A stretch of DNA of 64,000 nucleotides from positions 1,178,001 to 1,242,000 of the forward strand of contig CP060755.1 in NCBI GenBank assembly GCA_023205875.1. Direction: 5' to 3'. This document shows positions 41,408 to 55,300 of the stretch, one piece after another. Both the position numbers and the translations under genes were made by a program. The notes under the pieces were generated by a model. That model ran no database searches, was not told where the DNA came from, and saw only the letters and a list, made by a program, of their open reading frames with translations. The stretch's first letter is position 1. Each line of letters begins with the position of its first letter. The stretch is from Chloropicon primus (taxonomy: Eukaryota; Chlorophyta; Chloropicophyceae; Chloropicales; Chloropicaceae).

Positions 41408-42214
41408 TCAACTCCTTCCGTTACGTGTGCGGCCCCTTGTACCCCACCTTCTACCAGATCTCGATCCACCACTCGAGTTCTTGGCCTGGGCTTGGGCCTC
41501 ACTCTCCAGCTCACAAAGCAACTCCCGAATACGGGATAAAGGAAGATCACAGGCCCCTCTTCCAGCAGGGGTTTCATTCGCAGCACGCGGTAATAAAGCA
41601 TTCCTGAGGCTCACCTTGCTACAAACAATGAGCTTGAGCTTCCTATATTCATCTCCCACGTAGGCACCAATCACCTCCGTGGGAAGGTGCCTAGATCGAG
41701 TGAGGAGCAGGAGGCTCTGCTGCTTGCAGATATAGTTCTCAAAGGCGCGGACATCCTGACCAGACTCCTGCTGCTCGCACGTCAGAAGCTTCCGAAGAGC
41801 CTTCATGCCCGGGTCACCTGTGCAGACTGACAAGATCTCCTTGCACAGGCCCCTCAGAGGGATGTGGCCTCGAGCCCCTTGTATCTCGCTCTGGGCGTAG
41901 CTCCTCACCCTGCCCTCCAAATCGGCATCAAGGCTCTGATAGCCAAGATCCCCTGGGAGGCAACGATTCCCACCCTCGACACGGGAGGCATAGAAGTAGA
42001 CCTGCTCCATCCAGGCAATCACAGCCTGTCCGGAGGAGCTCTGAACCTCCTCCATGGTGAGGAGGTCAGGCTTACTCATTTTGGGAACCCAGCTCGCGTT
42101 CGACCTGGGATCAGACAGCTTACCCAACTGGTTTACAAGCTGATTCACCAGCTGAGTAATACTCTTCTGGTTCCCTTGTTGCATACGCTGCATCAGATCC
42201 AGAATCGCGGCCAT
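41408..42214 (-). mobile_element. gag-like remnant of an LTR retrotransposon
   Basis: A minus-strand frame of about 268 residues reads as a retrotransposon gag: a Gln-rich N-terminus (LMQRMQQGNQ), a capsid-like helical region (AVIAWMEQVYFYASRV, RVRSYAQSEIQGARGH, LLTCEQQESGQDVRAFENYI), and a basic Arg/Gly/Ser end. Its codon use is less GC-biased than the neighbouring host genes. No protease, integrase or reverse transcriptase is seen nearby and no terminal repeats were found, so the element is not whole. The superfamily could not be settled. It may be a decayed copy or a gag frame kept by the host; age unknown. Confidence 0.6.
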
Positions 42215-42620
42215 GGTTGGGTCTACAGCCCCAGGCTGGGGAGCAGGAGGCGGCAATCCATGTTATAGTGTTCAGACATCAGATCAAAAACAGCACACAG
42301 AAAAAGTCACGAAAGGACGGCAAGATAAACAACTCGACGATCAACAACGCCGACAGGACTCCTTAGAAAACTCTCTTTCTTTTAAGCTCCCTTCTCACTA
42401 TGCCTTCTCAAAGAAACACCTCGTCTCGTCTCGTCTCGTCTCGTCTCTTCGACTTGCCCATGACTTGACAGACAGAGGCGCCACCCATTCCAATAGATTT
42501 GCCTTGTCCAGCAAGTGAGAACACGAGAAAAACGCTTAGTGGGTTGTCCTTTGGGTGTGACCAAACTGGTATACACTGGAACCCCACCAACACTGGAAAA
42601 ACCACCAACAGCAGAAGAGA
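42215..42620. other. spacer between gag-like remnant and membrane-protein gene
   Basis: AT-richer than its surroundings. Contains a (CTCGT)n pentanucleotide array at about 42418-42447. No other gene seen. Confidence 0.5.
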
Positions 42621-43259
42621 ATGATGCCGGTGCAGGTCGAGACCCACGGTCGGAGAGGTCTCGCGAGGAGGTGGGGCTCTTTGCCCGGGCGCCAGGCGCG
42701 TCGCTCGGGGAGGGAGGCCGCACCACGCGGCCCGGGTCCCCGAGCGGCCCGGGTCTCCGCGTCCTCCCCCTCCTCCTCGAGCGGGAACGGCCGGTCGTCC
42801 TCCAAGAGGGCCATCGCGTTGAGGAGGACCCTGTACTCCCCGGCCCTCGTGGCCTTCGGCTGCTGCGTGCTCAAGGCGGTGTCCTTCGGGTTCAAACCCC
42901 TCGGGGTCCTCATGACGTGCTCCGTCCTGGGCTTCACCGTGCCCTTCGGCCCTCACACGCTGTGGGACACGGTGCCCTGCTGCGCCATCGTGGGCCTGCT
43001 GCTCTACTTCACCTCCAGGATGGAGCTGGACTGGGTGGCCCAGGCCGGCATCCTCGCGGGGGGCCTGGGCACCATCCTCTTCTCCTGGAAGCTCCAGGGC
43101 CCGGTGCCCTCCCTGCCGAGGCGCGTGCCCCAGTACATCCAGGCCCGGCTCGAGCAGCAGTACGAGAGGGAGGACTTCAAGGAGAAGACGTCGTCCCAGT
43201 TCGGGAAGGGGAGGAGCGAGGTCTCCACGCGCAGCAAGCCGAGGGGAGCGGCGCGGTGA
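42621..43259 (+). CDS. unrecognised small membrane protein
   Basis: The 212-residue frame has an Arg/Gly/Ser-rich N-terminus (1-70) that could be a transit peptide. Three to four hydrophobic segments follow (about 74-90, 93-107, 116-132, 142-160), and the C-terminal tail is charged and helical (YIQARLEQQYEREDFKE). I do not recognise the family. The ATG at 42621 is the first in frame and is followed by another ATG. An undetected intron near the 5' end cannot be excluded. It converges on the dynein gene, 83 nt away. Confidence 0.6.
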   Translation: MMPVQVETHGRRGLARRWGSLPGRQARRSGREAAPRGPGPRAARVSASSPSSSSGNGRSSSKRAIALRRTLYSPALVAFGCCVLKAVSFGFKPLGVLMTCSVLGFTVPFGPHTLWDTVPCCAIVGLLLYFTSRMELDWVAQAGILAGGLGTILFSWKLQGPVPSLPRRVPQYIQARLEQQYEREDFKEKTSSQFGKGRSEVSTRSKPRGAAR

Positions 43260-43342
43260 GAGCTGAGGGCGGGGGACGGGCGAGCAATTCAAAAGTATAT
43301 CAGTTTAAAGTATTACAAAACAATTTTTGGCTTTTTTCCTCT

Positions 43343-46300
43343 TTACTCTGGAAGCGCCAAGAACATGGCTACACCACGCCTCGTCCAGTGACCGGCGTCG
43401 CAATCGGTTGGAACCCTAATGTCACAAACGAAGTTCGTCGAGTGCCCTGTTGTGGAGAGGATTCCCCTCCTGTCTGTTGTCTTGTACAGCGGGCAGGTGT
43501 AACTCTTGCTGGCCTTGATCTTATCAATCTCCGTGGGGAACATCCATATGACGGGGAACTGCGTGAACAGAACCTTTGGCTCCGACTCGCCCAAGACGTG
43601 GTTGTCCTCGTCCCATTTGCAGGCCTCGATGAAGATTCCCTTGCAGTACACCCCGTCTTTTGGAGGCTCCTTGAACTCCTCTTCGCCGTCCCTGACGACG
43701 AAGTCCAAGTCAATCTTGTCGATTTCCACCGTGTACCGCCTGGCGTAGTTCTGCTTGCTCGCCGTGAGGAAGGCCTGAGTGAAGAAGAACCCGGGAAGCC
43801 AGAAGACCACAGGCTCGCCGTCGTTGATCCAGTCGTTGAAGAACTGGATCCTCTCCTGAACCTCCTTCACGTACGAGCCCACGGGCTTGAGGGACGGGAA
43901 GCTCCTCTTCATCCATGGAGGTGGAATCTTTCCGTCGAACAGGGCCTTGCTCGTGGTGTCAAGCTCGTCGTTCATCAGAGCCAGACCCTTCAGGGCCTTG
44001 CCGAGGTTGGTCATCGTGGACCTGACCTTCGTGAGCAGCCTGTTGAACCTGCCGAGCTCCTGCACGAGCACGGTGTTCATACTGTTGTGGTAGTCCTGTG
44101 GGAACTTTTGGCCCGCGACCTCGATGTCAAACTCAGGGGAGAGCTTGTTCAAGATCTCCTCGGTGATGCTCTGGACCGTCTCCTCGTAGGAGGACCCGCC
44201 GCCCGACGAGTCGCTGCTCTGCGTAAGCATGAGGGACTCGAGCAGCAAGTTCGATTCTTGCAAGTCCTTCGAGATATCCGCGTTGTCGTGCAGTCCGAAG
44301 ACCTCGGGCTTGGCGAGGAGGGGGAAGGATTTGATGATGTCAAGATATCCCTCGTACGCCGTCTGCTTTGGTATCTTGTACATTCCGCTGGGAGACAGGG
44401 AGTGCCCCTCCTGCAAGCAATCCTCGCTGTAGAAGGAACTCAGAAGGGTCATCAGGGTGTGCCGGTCATGCCCGTCCGTGACCTTTCCGCCGTAGTTGCA
44501 CTCTCCGCAAGTGTAGGACAATGTGGGGAACGGGACATCGTCGTACTCGTCAAGGAACATCTTGAGCTGTCGAATCGAGATCCTGAGGTCGTTCTCGTTG
44601 AACTGGTACGGGATGTTGAACCCGACCGCACCGAACTTCTTGCGCTCCACGATGACGGAGTGGAAGAACGCGAGAGAGAACATGAGCTTCCGGAACTCGC
44701 CGTCCTTGACGCACGTGTCAAAGAAGTCACTCTCGCAGACTGGATCGAGGAGATACGTTCTCAGAAGACCAGCCTTCAGACCCTTGGGGGCCTCGTTTGT
44801 CATCTTGACAGCCTTCTCCAATATAGGAATTGGGAAGAGCGGCGATGGGTAAGACGTGAGCCAAAGCCTGAAGTTCTCGTGAACTTTCCCTGGAATGAGC
44901 CTCTTCTCGGCAACGGATTCCAGCGTGGGCAAGAAACTCTTCGCGAGGTGGCAGTTCTGCAAAACGACCCAGAAGCCGTCCTTGATTCCCTGCTCGATCC
45001 ACTTCATGGCGACGGGCCCCTGACCCTGCCCAAGAGACACAGACTCGACCTTCACCTTCTCTTGATCCGCAAACCTCAGCAGGTTGGCCATCGGGTCCGA
45101 ACCTGGCGAGAGGATGAAAAGAAGCGGCGTGTACGCATCAGAGTCCTGGAAGCACGGCTCCAAGTTGAAGGGGATCGGCGCAACGTACTTCTCCCCCATG
45201 ACGTGAGACACGTAGTTTGTCACCGCGGGGATGATTTTGTCTGGCCTGAAGCTCCTCAGGACGAGGAGTTTCTGGAACTGACTCAGCTTGTCCTCCCACT
45301 GGCTGGTCAGGCGCTCGGTAGAGGGATCGGACGCGTCGTAGATAGGCTTCCACAGATCAGGGTCATTGCTGATGTCCTCCTTCAGGCCCTCGTAGTCGCT
45401 GAACGCGGAGAGTCGACACATTTCGTCCCACATCTTCGTGGAGATCCAGCCCGGAGCAGGGTTCTCGTTGGGGTTCTCGCCAAGAGCCACTCCGCCGGTC
45501 AGCAAAAATCTCAGCTGACCCGCATCGATGTTTCCTTTCGCGATCTCGAGCTTTGAGGTGAGCTGGAAAGCGAACAAAAGCTTGTCCTTCTCGAACAACG
45601 ATCTGCACACGTTCACGTAGAGGAAGTAAGTGAAGTGGTCCGCCAAAAACTTCAGTCTCTGGCTCAAGTCTTCGCTCTTCTCGCTGTCCTGGATGGACCT
45701 GACGAACAGGCTCACAAACCACGCGAGAGAGTACTGGTACATGGGGTCTATGTTAGCCAAATCGGTGACGCAGAAGAAGAGGGTCGTGCAATGCTTCGCG
45801 ATGGGCTTGTAGCCCTTCCTGGCCTCATCGATCTTGAGCTCCGTCTCGTCAGCAATTTTCTGCTTTTCAGAAATATCGTCCGACGTCATCTTCGCCTTCT
45901 GCAAGATTTCCACTGCAGCTTGATCTTCGAGAATGTTGCCCTCACTCGTGCTCAGAACCCTCAAGATCTCATCCTCGATCTCCTTGAGCTTCTTCTTGTT
46001 CTCGGCACCACTGATGATCAGCCTGTTCTTCTCCTCTTCGAGGTCTGGCCTCTCCTTTGCCACGACGATTCCAAGCAGCTGGTCCTCGAGACCCTCTGGC
46101 GTCGTGACAAAATTCAAAAGGTTCACCTTCACGCAGATCTCAGGAGGATAGTGAGGGTTCCTCAGCTTCGTCGTCATGTAGAACTTGAAGTCCTTGCTGT
46201 ATTCCACCACGGCGTCTCCAAGCTTGATGCACATGACACCACCCTGCTTGAAGAGCTGCTTCTGCAGCAAACCCTCGAGCGTGGGGTCAAGGCTCTCCCC

Positions 46301-49300
46301 AACGTTCTCCAACAGCACGGGGTTTCCGTACTGAATGCAGGTCTCCAGAGTTCTCAGGTAGTCAGAGTCAGTCAGCTTCACCACGTAAAGCTTCCTGTCC
46401 TTCTCCATGTTCCTGATCCACTTGTTCGCAAGTCCCTGCGGGTCAATGCAAAGAGGCCACCTTCTGCCGATGGTGAGGGAGATGGCATTCTCCGTGGAGA
46501 AGTCATCCTTTGGAAGGCCCTGGATGTTCCAAGCACGGATTTTGACGGGATCTCCGAGGACCTTTACGAGACTGAACGAGGGGCTGCACTGGATTCCCTC
46601 CTCCTGGCACTTTGTGATCCACTGCTCCAGGACCTCGTCGCGATAGGTTTGGGTGAAAGGGCCAAGGTAAGCAATTTGGCCAGCTCCAAGGAGACAGTCA
46701 CCGGTGAGCGCCTGGTACTGCTCCCCGAGATCGACCGCCGCTTGAGTCCATCTGGCCTTCTCACCCCCCAGACCTGCAATCAATTTCTGAGCACGGTCAA
46801 GCTTCACCTTACACAACTCCACGTCCGCCTCGAGCTGCTCCTTCTTCGCCTTTTTCTGGGTAAGATCAGCATCGAGTGCAGCCAGCTTGTCCAAGACAAC
46901 TTGGAGCTCGTCTTGCTTGATTTTCAGGGCAGCCAAGACAACCTCAAGGTCCTTCTCAGCCTGAGCCAATGCCACCTTCTTGGGTGCCACGACTTTGGCG
47001 ACCCTGTCGTAGGACTCCATTGCCCTTACCCAGCAGCAAAGTCCGAAAGCGGCTTTGGACGCCGACTTCACCTTCTCAGGGTCGAAGTCGGGGTTCTGGA
47101 CGTAGACTCTGATCTTGGTGATAATGTTCGGTGGGATGTTGTCCTTGTCGTACTCTTTCAGACTCTGAAGGAAGTTTGCCTCAATAATCAGCTTCTTCGA
47201 CGTCTCCCAGTAGTCATCAACCATCTTGCCCGAGTCCTTGTCTTTCACACGGGCTGGCTTCTGGCCCTTGATCACGCAGACTGCTTCCATTACCAGTTTC
47301 ACAACAGCTGGAGGACTCTTCATTCCCTTCACCTCAGCAATGTCTCCCTTGGTCAGAGTGTCGAGAGCCTTCAGGGCTCCCTCAAGAAGGGGCAGAGCCT
47401 CCGCGAGGTCAGATTCGCACTCCGACTTGATCGCTTGGACCTTGGCAGCTTCCTTGCTGGCTGCGCTCTCCTCCTTCTCGACGACGCTCTTGACCTTGTC
47501 CGCCTCCACGGTCTCCTTGGCAATGATTTCCATGGCTTCCTCGGTCTCCTTGGTACTCTGCACCAGCTGCGGCTGCAAGGCCACCAGCTCCTCTTGCATG
47601 GCCTGCACAGAGGACTCCGTGAATTCCAGCTTTTCGAGCCCAACCTCGTATCTCTTCTTCACCGTCATGACGCTGCCCTGCCTGTCATTCAGGACTTCCT
47701 TGTAGAACGCCAAGAGCTCCAGGTACGACGTTGGTGTGACGTAATTGATTCTTCTCATTTCGTTCTTGAACTTCGTGGAGAGCTTGTGAATACTCGAGTG
47801 GAACAGCACGACCGTCTCTTGAACGGACTTGATCACCTTGTCGTCGGGGACTGGGAGGTCGTCCAGGAACTCCGTAGCGACAGACGCGAGCGCGTCCTGT
47901 GGCCAAGCGGTGAACCAGTCGATGGTGCAGCAATTCACGAGGGCAGGGAACTTCCTCAGCCTCTCCCTGAAGTCATCTCCAACGGGGGAGAAGGACAGAA
48001 TGATGTGGAAGTTCTTCTTGATCTCCTGCAAGAAGAAGTTGTAAAGCTGAGTCCTTGTTCCGTCCATTCCCGCTTGCTTGGCTTTGACCCTAATGTTTTC
48101 AAAGATGGTGGCAAGGTCTCCGCTCACGAAGAGGTTTGGCACCTCGTACGTGTTCAGGAGATTGGAAATGTCCTCCACCATGCCCTCTTCCTTAATCTGT
48201 GTGTCAGAGAAGAGGAAGACGACCTTCTTGTTGGCTTCACCGGCCAACTTCAGGACCTTCTTCAAATCCTCGTGCCACTCCACTTTGCCGTAGGACCTTG
48301 ACATCTCCACCTGGAAGATGGTGTACTCCTCGATGAAAGCAGCGAGCTTTGCGAGACTCTGTCGTCCACTTCCGCCCAAGCCCACGAGGAGGGCGTGCCC
48401 CCCAGACATGCTGATGACCCTGCAAATGCGAGAGATGTGCTCGAGGGCAAAGAGGAAAAGAACCAACTGCATGGGACTCTTTGAGGTGGCGTTGTAGTCG
48501 CCCAAGTACTCCTGCACGATGGTAAGCAAAGCATCTGGGCTCTCGACCTCGTCGTACTTCTTAGGATCTTGCCCTGGGATCATGAAGTTCGCGAAGAGCA
48601 CCTGCCTGACCGCTTCTTGGACCGCCAGGTCCGTGTTTCCCTTGCTCACCAGCTTGTGGAACTTCTCCTTGAAGATGTTGTCGACAGTCTCGTGACACAG
48701 CTCCAGCATCCAGGACCTGTCCTCGTCGCTGACCAGACGGTCGTAGTAGACTCTGAAGGTCTCGTGCGTCCACAACCTGACCAGCTTGCCCGAATCGCTC
48801 ACGGCGTCTTCGCTGGCAACGACACCCTGGAACACCTTAGACAGATCTCTCAGGTTGAATGTGTAGTGACTCTTCGTTGGAGTCGGCAAGAGCTCCTTCT
48901 GCGCTGTCTGGTAAATGTGGATTGAGGACTGAACGAGCGGGTTCTTGAAGCGCGCCAGGGAGTCTGAGATGCTGCACTTGCTCATCCACCAGTCGACGAT
49001 GTTCGAGAAGATCAGGGAGAGCGTTTCCGTGTCGAAGGCCGCGACATTCATGACGCTGAAATGCCTCGTGAACCTGTTCGTGATGGCGTTACGTCCACCT
49101 CCTGGTGGGCCCATCGCCGCGATGAACTGGATGTCGAGCAATGTCCTGAAAGTGAGCTCCTTGCGATCGTACCAGCCGCTGTGGTCCATCCACTGCCTCA
49201 AGATCTCGATAGGTGGCTGTGCACCGTACACCTCCACCTGGGGCATGTTCACGTCATCCACGAAGATCATCATCTTCTTCCCGATTGGAGGACCGAAGAT

Positions 49301-52300
49301 ACCCTTGCGCCTCTTGTCCAGTTTGCCGTCAATGATGTCTTGCGTCATGTTGGCACTGGTCTGCGCAGAAAAGTTGCAGAGCATGGAGCTGTACTTGGTG
49401 GCGTCCATCCCGTACTGGAGGTGTTTCTTGATGTACACACTCTTTCCCGTTCCCGTCGGACCGACAAGCATGCAGTGGTGCCCATGTCGAAGGAGGATGT
49501 CGACCAAGTAGGTGTACCTCACCGTGTCGACGGTCTGGACGATGATGTCAGTGAACTCCGCTTCGGGGTCGAGAGCCTGCTTCTCGACAGTGTCCAGCCA
49601 AGGCAACCACTTTCCTTTCTTCTTCTCGAAGGTGAAGTCAAAGACACTCTTGCTGTCCGGGAAAAGCTGCACGAGCTTGACGGACGGAGCCTTGACAAAC
49701 GGCTTGAGGTTGTTCGGCGTGTCGTTCAACAGTATCTTCCTCAAGTTCTTGTCAAAGATCTTCCTGCCCTCCTCGTTCACGGAGGAGCCCACACTCCACA
49801 CGAGGGAAAACAAGAAGAGACACTGGAGCCAGCAGAAGACGAGGTTCTCGTTCATCCCCTGGATCAGCTCGGGGTCCTGGAACTCGTCGAGAAGGGACTC
49901 GAGAAGGCGGGTCAAGGACATGATGAGATTGATTTCCTGCAGCGCGACAGGCATTTTGCACATCTTGGTCACAATTCTCAACGCCGGAGGAACGAGCCAG
50001 TCAAAGAGCGAGATGATGTGCTCCTTGTGGCTTTCCGTCAGTCCAGGTGGAAGCGTGTTCATCCAGGACTCCACAGGTGGCCGCCACCCAAGCAAGCTCG
50101 GCTGGACGTAGACCATGCCGCACCTACTCACTGTGGCGGGACTGGCGACTGCCAGGTCGGCGACCTCGAAGATCATGTTCATCAGGCCCGCCATCGCAAT
50201 AATCTCACCAGAGTTCAGGCAAAGCTTCTTGTTGTCGTCCAAGACAGTGTTCATGTTTTCGATCCAGATGGCATCGACGGGGCCGTCGAACATGAGCCAC
50301 TTTCTGTCCGGCGACGTGTCTCTCGCCGCGTTTCTGAAGAGGACGGCGAGGACTCCATCGGTCCACTCCTTGGAAACAGGGTCGTCCTGACCGTACAGCT
50401 GGCCCATAGTCACGCTCTTTGGGTTGAGAACGTAGTACTTTGTCTTCTGCTCCCCGAGCAAGCCCTTGGAGTTCAAATCCGTCAAGGCCGTCGCCAGCAC
50501 CTTGTAAGCGGCCGTCTTCATTCCAAAGCTCTCTCCGACAATCATAAGACCGTGGCGGACAATGATCATCTCGTACAGCTGGATGACCTTGGTGAAGAAG
50601 GTGTCGAGGGGCTGAAGGTTGTACTTCTTGCAACTCTCCACGAGCGCCTCCTTGAACTTCACGTAGTCCGCCTGCGGCATGGAGACGCCGGGGAAGAGAT
50701 CGCTCAGAATTCCTTCGAACAGGGGAACATCCTGGTCAAGGAACTTTGGAAGGTTGACATCAATGATGGCCTTCAACATCAGAGCATCTTCTGGCTCGTT
50801 CTTCAAGTCATCGCTTCTCTTCAAGTTTCCTGCTGCCCTCAGGACAGCCATGACCGCACGCATACCGTAATCGTAATGGTCCTGGCTACTCAGCTGCTCC
50901 GAGCACAGCTTGTACGTCTGCACGAGCTTCCTGGCCATCGGGCGAGCCTCGAGGTAGCCAAAGGAGTAAAGGATGATTTCCGCGATCAGTGCGTAGTCTG
51001 GAACCATCATAGCGACGTCTCGAAAGAGGGCCTTCAAGTTGTCCGGGAGCTCCGAACGCCCGGCGTAACCTGGGTTCATCGTAATGAAGACGTTGCAGGT
51101 GAGCACGAGCTTCAGTTCAGAGCCCTCAAACGTGAACCTCTTCAGGCCGGCGGCGACTGCTCTCTGGATCGTCAAGACCTGCTGGGCGACCACGGACAGC
51201 ACCTCGAGCTCAATACGGTTGAACTCATCGAAGCACGCCCAGGCTCCAGAGCAAGCCAGACCCTTGAAAAATTTGCCCATTGCCTTGTAATCAAGGCCGT
51301 CGGAGCAATTGAAGACAACGCACTGGATCGCAAGAGCCTTTGCGAGATCTTTCGTCGTCTCCGTCTTTCCTGTACCTGCAGGCCCGGCGGGGGCTCCTCC
51401 CAGGCACATGTGGATCGCTCCCATCAAGGTTCTGTAGCAACGATCCGTGAGTGGCGTGATAACCAGTCTTCCAGAGTTGCCATAGTACTCGTAGCCATAG
51501 TACGCCTCGGCGTTGATCATCCTGACCATGATCGTCTTCGCCTTGTACCTCTTGTCGTCGTGCTCCCAGTAGTACCTCAGCTGACTCTGCCACTTGAAGT
51601 CTTTCTCCTCGGAGACACTGTCATCCGCCATGCTTTGCACGACGTCCCTAGCGTGGACATCAATGACCACGAGAGCTCCGCAAGTCTTCCTCTCGAGGGA
51701 GGACAAGTCTCCCCTCACGAGGTCTACGATCTTGTTCAGCTCCTCCGTGCACTTGGTGGAATAGTCTTGCAGACCCTTCGCACCACCACTCCTGATGGCC
51801 TCGTTCACCTCAGAAGTCCAGTGCACTTGCGAGCAGTTCAGAACGAGCTGGCCTGGCCACTCCAGAATCCACTTGCTCCTCTCAGCCCCGGTGTACGCCT
51901 CGATTGCTTCGCCTGCCACCTTGTGCAGAGCAGCCCTCATCTGCTCCTCTACTTCGAGCAGCCACACCTCCACGGCCCTCGACTTTTCGGGGTCGACAGG
52001 TTCCGGGAACGGAACCGTTTCGCCTTCAACGGAGTTCATGGCAACGATCGTTCCATCGGAATCCTGGAACTGGAGATCCTTCATGGACTCGAAGCACTTC
52101 TTGACGAAAGGCTGGACGTTCAACGGGATCTTTCCTTCCGAGAGAATCTCAAGCAGCTCGTCGTTCGACAGGAAGTAGAACCTAGGGAACGCGACCTTCT
52201 TCGTCTCAAGGAAGTCGTTGAGGCCCTTCTCGACAACGTCCAGGCACTCGTTAGCGTTCGTCAGCTTGTCAAGAAGCCCCGGTATTTTAACGATGTTCAT

Positions 52301-55300
52301 CACGATGGGGTCTGCGTGGGCAATCTCCATGATGTCTCTCCAGGTCAAGTCCATGTCCCTGAAGGCCCCTCCCTCTTTCGGGATCTGCTTCATGATCTCC
52401 TCCGATCCGAAGATGGGCTCAAGGTAAATCCACTTGGATTGGCACTTCAACCACTGGTCCAGGATATCCTGCAACAGCAGCAGCGTCTTCTCCCAGGGGT
52501 CCAGCCTCTCCTTGAACGGAACAGCGAACGGACTACCCGTCATCGCTTGGGTCTTCACGATGTGGTCGTCAAGAAGGGTCTGGGCCTCGTCCACGGGACC
52601 TCCCTTCAGGATGTAGGTTCCGGTCTCCTTCCAATCGGCAGAATCAAGAGTGATGCCGTTCCACTCCTCGTCCATCTTGTCCAGGGTCTTCTCCAGAGTC
52701 CACTCCCTGCTCGCGAAGTCGCTCACCTCCTGGATCTTCTCGTAGTGCACCGCGATTTGGCGGTCCAGGAGCCTACTGAAGCTGGTCGTCTCATCCTTCT
52801 TCATCTCAAACCCAACGATCTCCGAGAGCTTGGCCCAGTGACGAGCGCGCAGGCCCTCGTTGCAGATTGCCGACATGAGCGGAAGGTTCTCCTGAAACTT
52901 TTTGATCTTATCGATCGTGGTGTTGGCGGCAAGCAGGGGCTTCTCCAATTCAGGCCCCCCGGCGGAGCCTCCGAAGATCTTGCACAGCTTGTACATTCTC
53001 CTGAACTGCTCTCCGACGTCGGCGGTGATCTCCTCCGGGTCCAGCTTGGAGAAGGGGCCGTTCATCCAGTCGGCATAGTTGTCGTAGAACTGCGCCGAGA
53101 TGTTCCACAAGTTGAGGAACGGATCAAGCTTTGTGATCAGCTGGTTGACCTTGGTGAATTTCGTGACAGGCCAGCCGAAAAGCTTCTCGAGCCTGTTGAT
53201 CTCCTCGGACTCTTCCACGGCAACCGAAAGCTTTTGGCTTATCGTCGACGCCTCCGTCGAGATCTGGTTCTTTCTCAGCATGTCCTTCTCGGAACCGAGC
53301 TCCTCGTACAGCAAGATCTCCTCCTCGTACTTCAGGAGAGTCTCGCTGAACTTGGAACGCCTGCCCTTTAGCTCATCCTCGAAAGATCTGTGCTCCTGAG
53401 TGGCCTTTTGGGTCGCCTTTCTCATGATCTCGACCATATTCTTGGGCCACTCGTACGTCTTCATCGCCAAGGAAAAGTCGCTCTCCTGGGTCGCGAATCG
53501 ATAGTTGAACAAAAACGATTCGTTGGACTTGTTCTCGGCGATCTGGCGCTGCAACTCGTCCTGCTCCCCGACGCTGCGCTTGATGTACGCTTTGAGGTCG
53601 AGCACGTCCTCGGCAGTCTTGGAGGACTTTGTGATCTCCGAGTAGATGGTGCTGTACGCGTCGCAGATCTGGAGGTTGCTCTCCCGAATCTTTGAGCAGA
53701 TCTGGTCCAGGAGCTTGTTCGCGATGTCCTTGGCTTTGTTCGAGAGGGACGTCTTCAGGCCCACGCAGTCGATGAGGTACAATCCTGTCCTCACTTCGTT
53801 CGTGCAAATGTTCTGAACCGTCTCTGAAGCGTCCATGTACTTGTCGATGGTTTCTCCGTATTCCTCGATCGAGTGCCCCTCCGAGTCGTACTCGACGAGG
53901 AACTTGTCCAGGTCCATGGAGAGAATGTACAGGTAGTCATCGAAGAGCTCAAGCAGCTTCTTTGGAGCGGTGGCGTTCCTCTGCAGGACCGTGGACACCT
54001 GGTCCAGGGCGTTTGACACGGCGTCCGACTCTAGCGACAGCGCGCTGATGTGAACGTTGCGTCGCGAGCCGGCGGCCATTCCCACCTTGGGAATTCCCAT
54101 GACCGCCTGAATGAAGCCCTCCATGATCTTGCAGACGCAGTCCTCGACTTCGGAGAACGAGGGTTCGTACACTGGGAGGCACTCGTCCTTGACGTGCAAC
54201 TTGAGCCTGAACAGGGGCGACCGCGCCCAGAGCAGCGTGTCTCCCGTCGGATCAATCTCGTCCACGGGCTCGTACGTTTCTAGGAACCTGACGTACTCCC
54301 TCATGCTTCCGAGGACCAGCCCATGCAACTGGTTCGACTGAAGAATCGAGATGGAACGGTAGTAAGCCTCCGCATCTCCGTTGATGCAGATGGGAATGAT
54401 GCGTCTGAAAACGTCTCCGTTCTTTGGCAGCCAACTCGTGTAGAGCAGGCCGCGCATGTGCTCGCAGCACCGAACCTCGAACTCCTGAAAGTCGTGGACG
54501 GTGAACGGAAGTTTGCTGAGGAAATCGGAGCTCGACACGTCCACCAGGAGCCTGTGCTCGAAGTGGATGTGCCAGATGTTCGAGAGCTCTATCGCGTTCC
54601 TCGACAGGGTCTGCAGAGTCCACGCGATCCTCTCCCTGGACTCGTCCACGTTGTCGTGCCACTCGTAGGGCAACTCACGCCAGACCACCTCCCTCGTTCT
54701 CGTCTTCTGCAGGTTCTCCAGGTGGGTGAGGGGCATCTCTAGAGGCTGAATGAACAGCCTGTCCCTCTCTATCCTGTCCTTGACCACGTAGTCCACGATC
54801 GCCTTCTTCGCGCTGTACCTGTAGTCCCTGTCAATATCCTCCAAGCTCTCACTGATCAGATTGTCGTAGTACTCCTGGGAGACGTTCCTCGGTGGAGAGG
54901 AAGGCACCAAGCTGAAGATCACCGTCTTCCAGAACTCTTGGTACGGTGCAAGGTACTCCTCACTGATGCCGTGCTCGATGTAGTAGTGGTACTTCATGAT
55001 GGCCTCTCTGATCGCATCCTTCTGATCCGTCTGCAGATCGCTCGTCGTGAGCTCCCATTTGTTGTCGGACTCGCCGTCCAGCGGCGAGTCGGGGGACTTG
55101 GACCTCCCCTTCACTCTCTTTGCTTTCTTTTGACCATTCGCGGACACTTTGACCTCCTCGAAAAGCTTGCCGGCAGCAAACTTTGACTTTGGAGACAGCT
55201 TCGTGCCAATCCTGTTGGACGGCGAGTGGTAAAACAAGTCGTTGATGTCGCCGAAGCACACGGTCTTGGTGAAGAGGGCCTGCTCGTTCAGGAGCGGAGG

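Noticed and set aside
45635-48301. 888-codon plus-strand frame opposite the dynein gene (and a 1,436-codon one at 49061-53371)
   Set aside because: Antisense shadows. With GC-rich third positions the dynein gene rarely uses TTA, CTA or TCA codons, so the complementary frame lacks stops. Their translations are compositionally odd (His, Leu, Val, Gln-rich) and resemble nothing.
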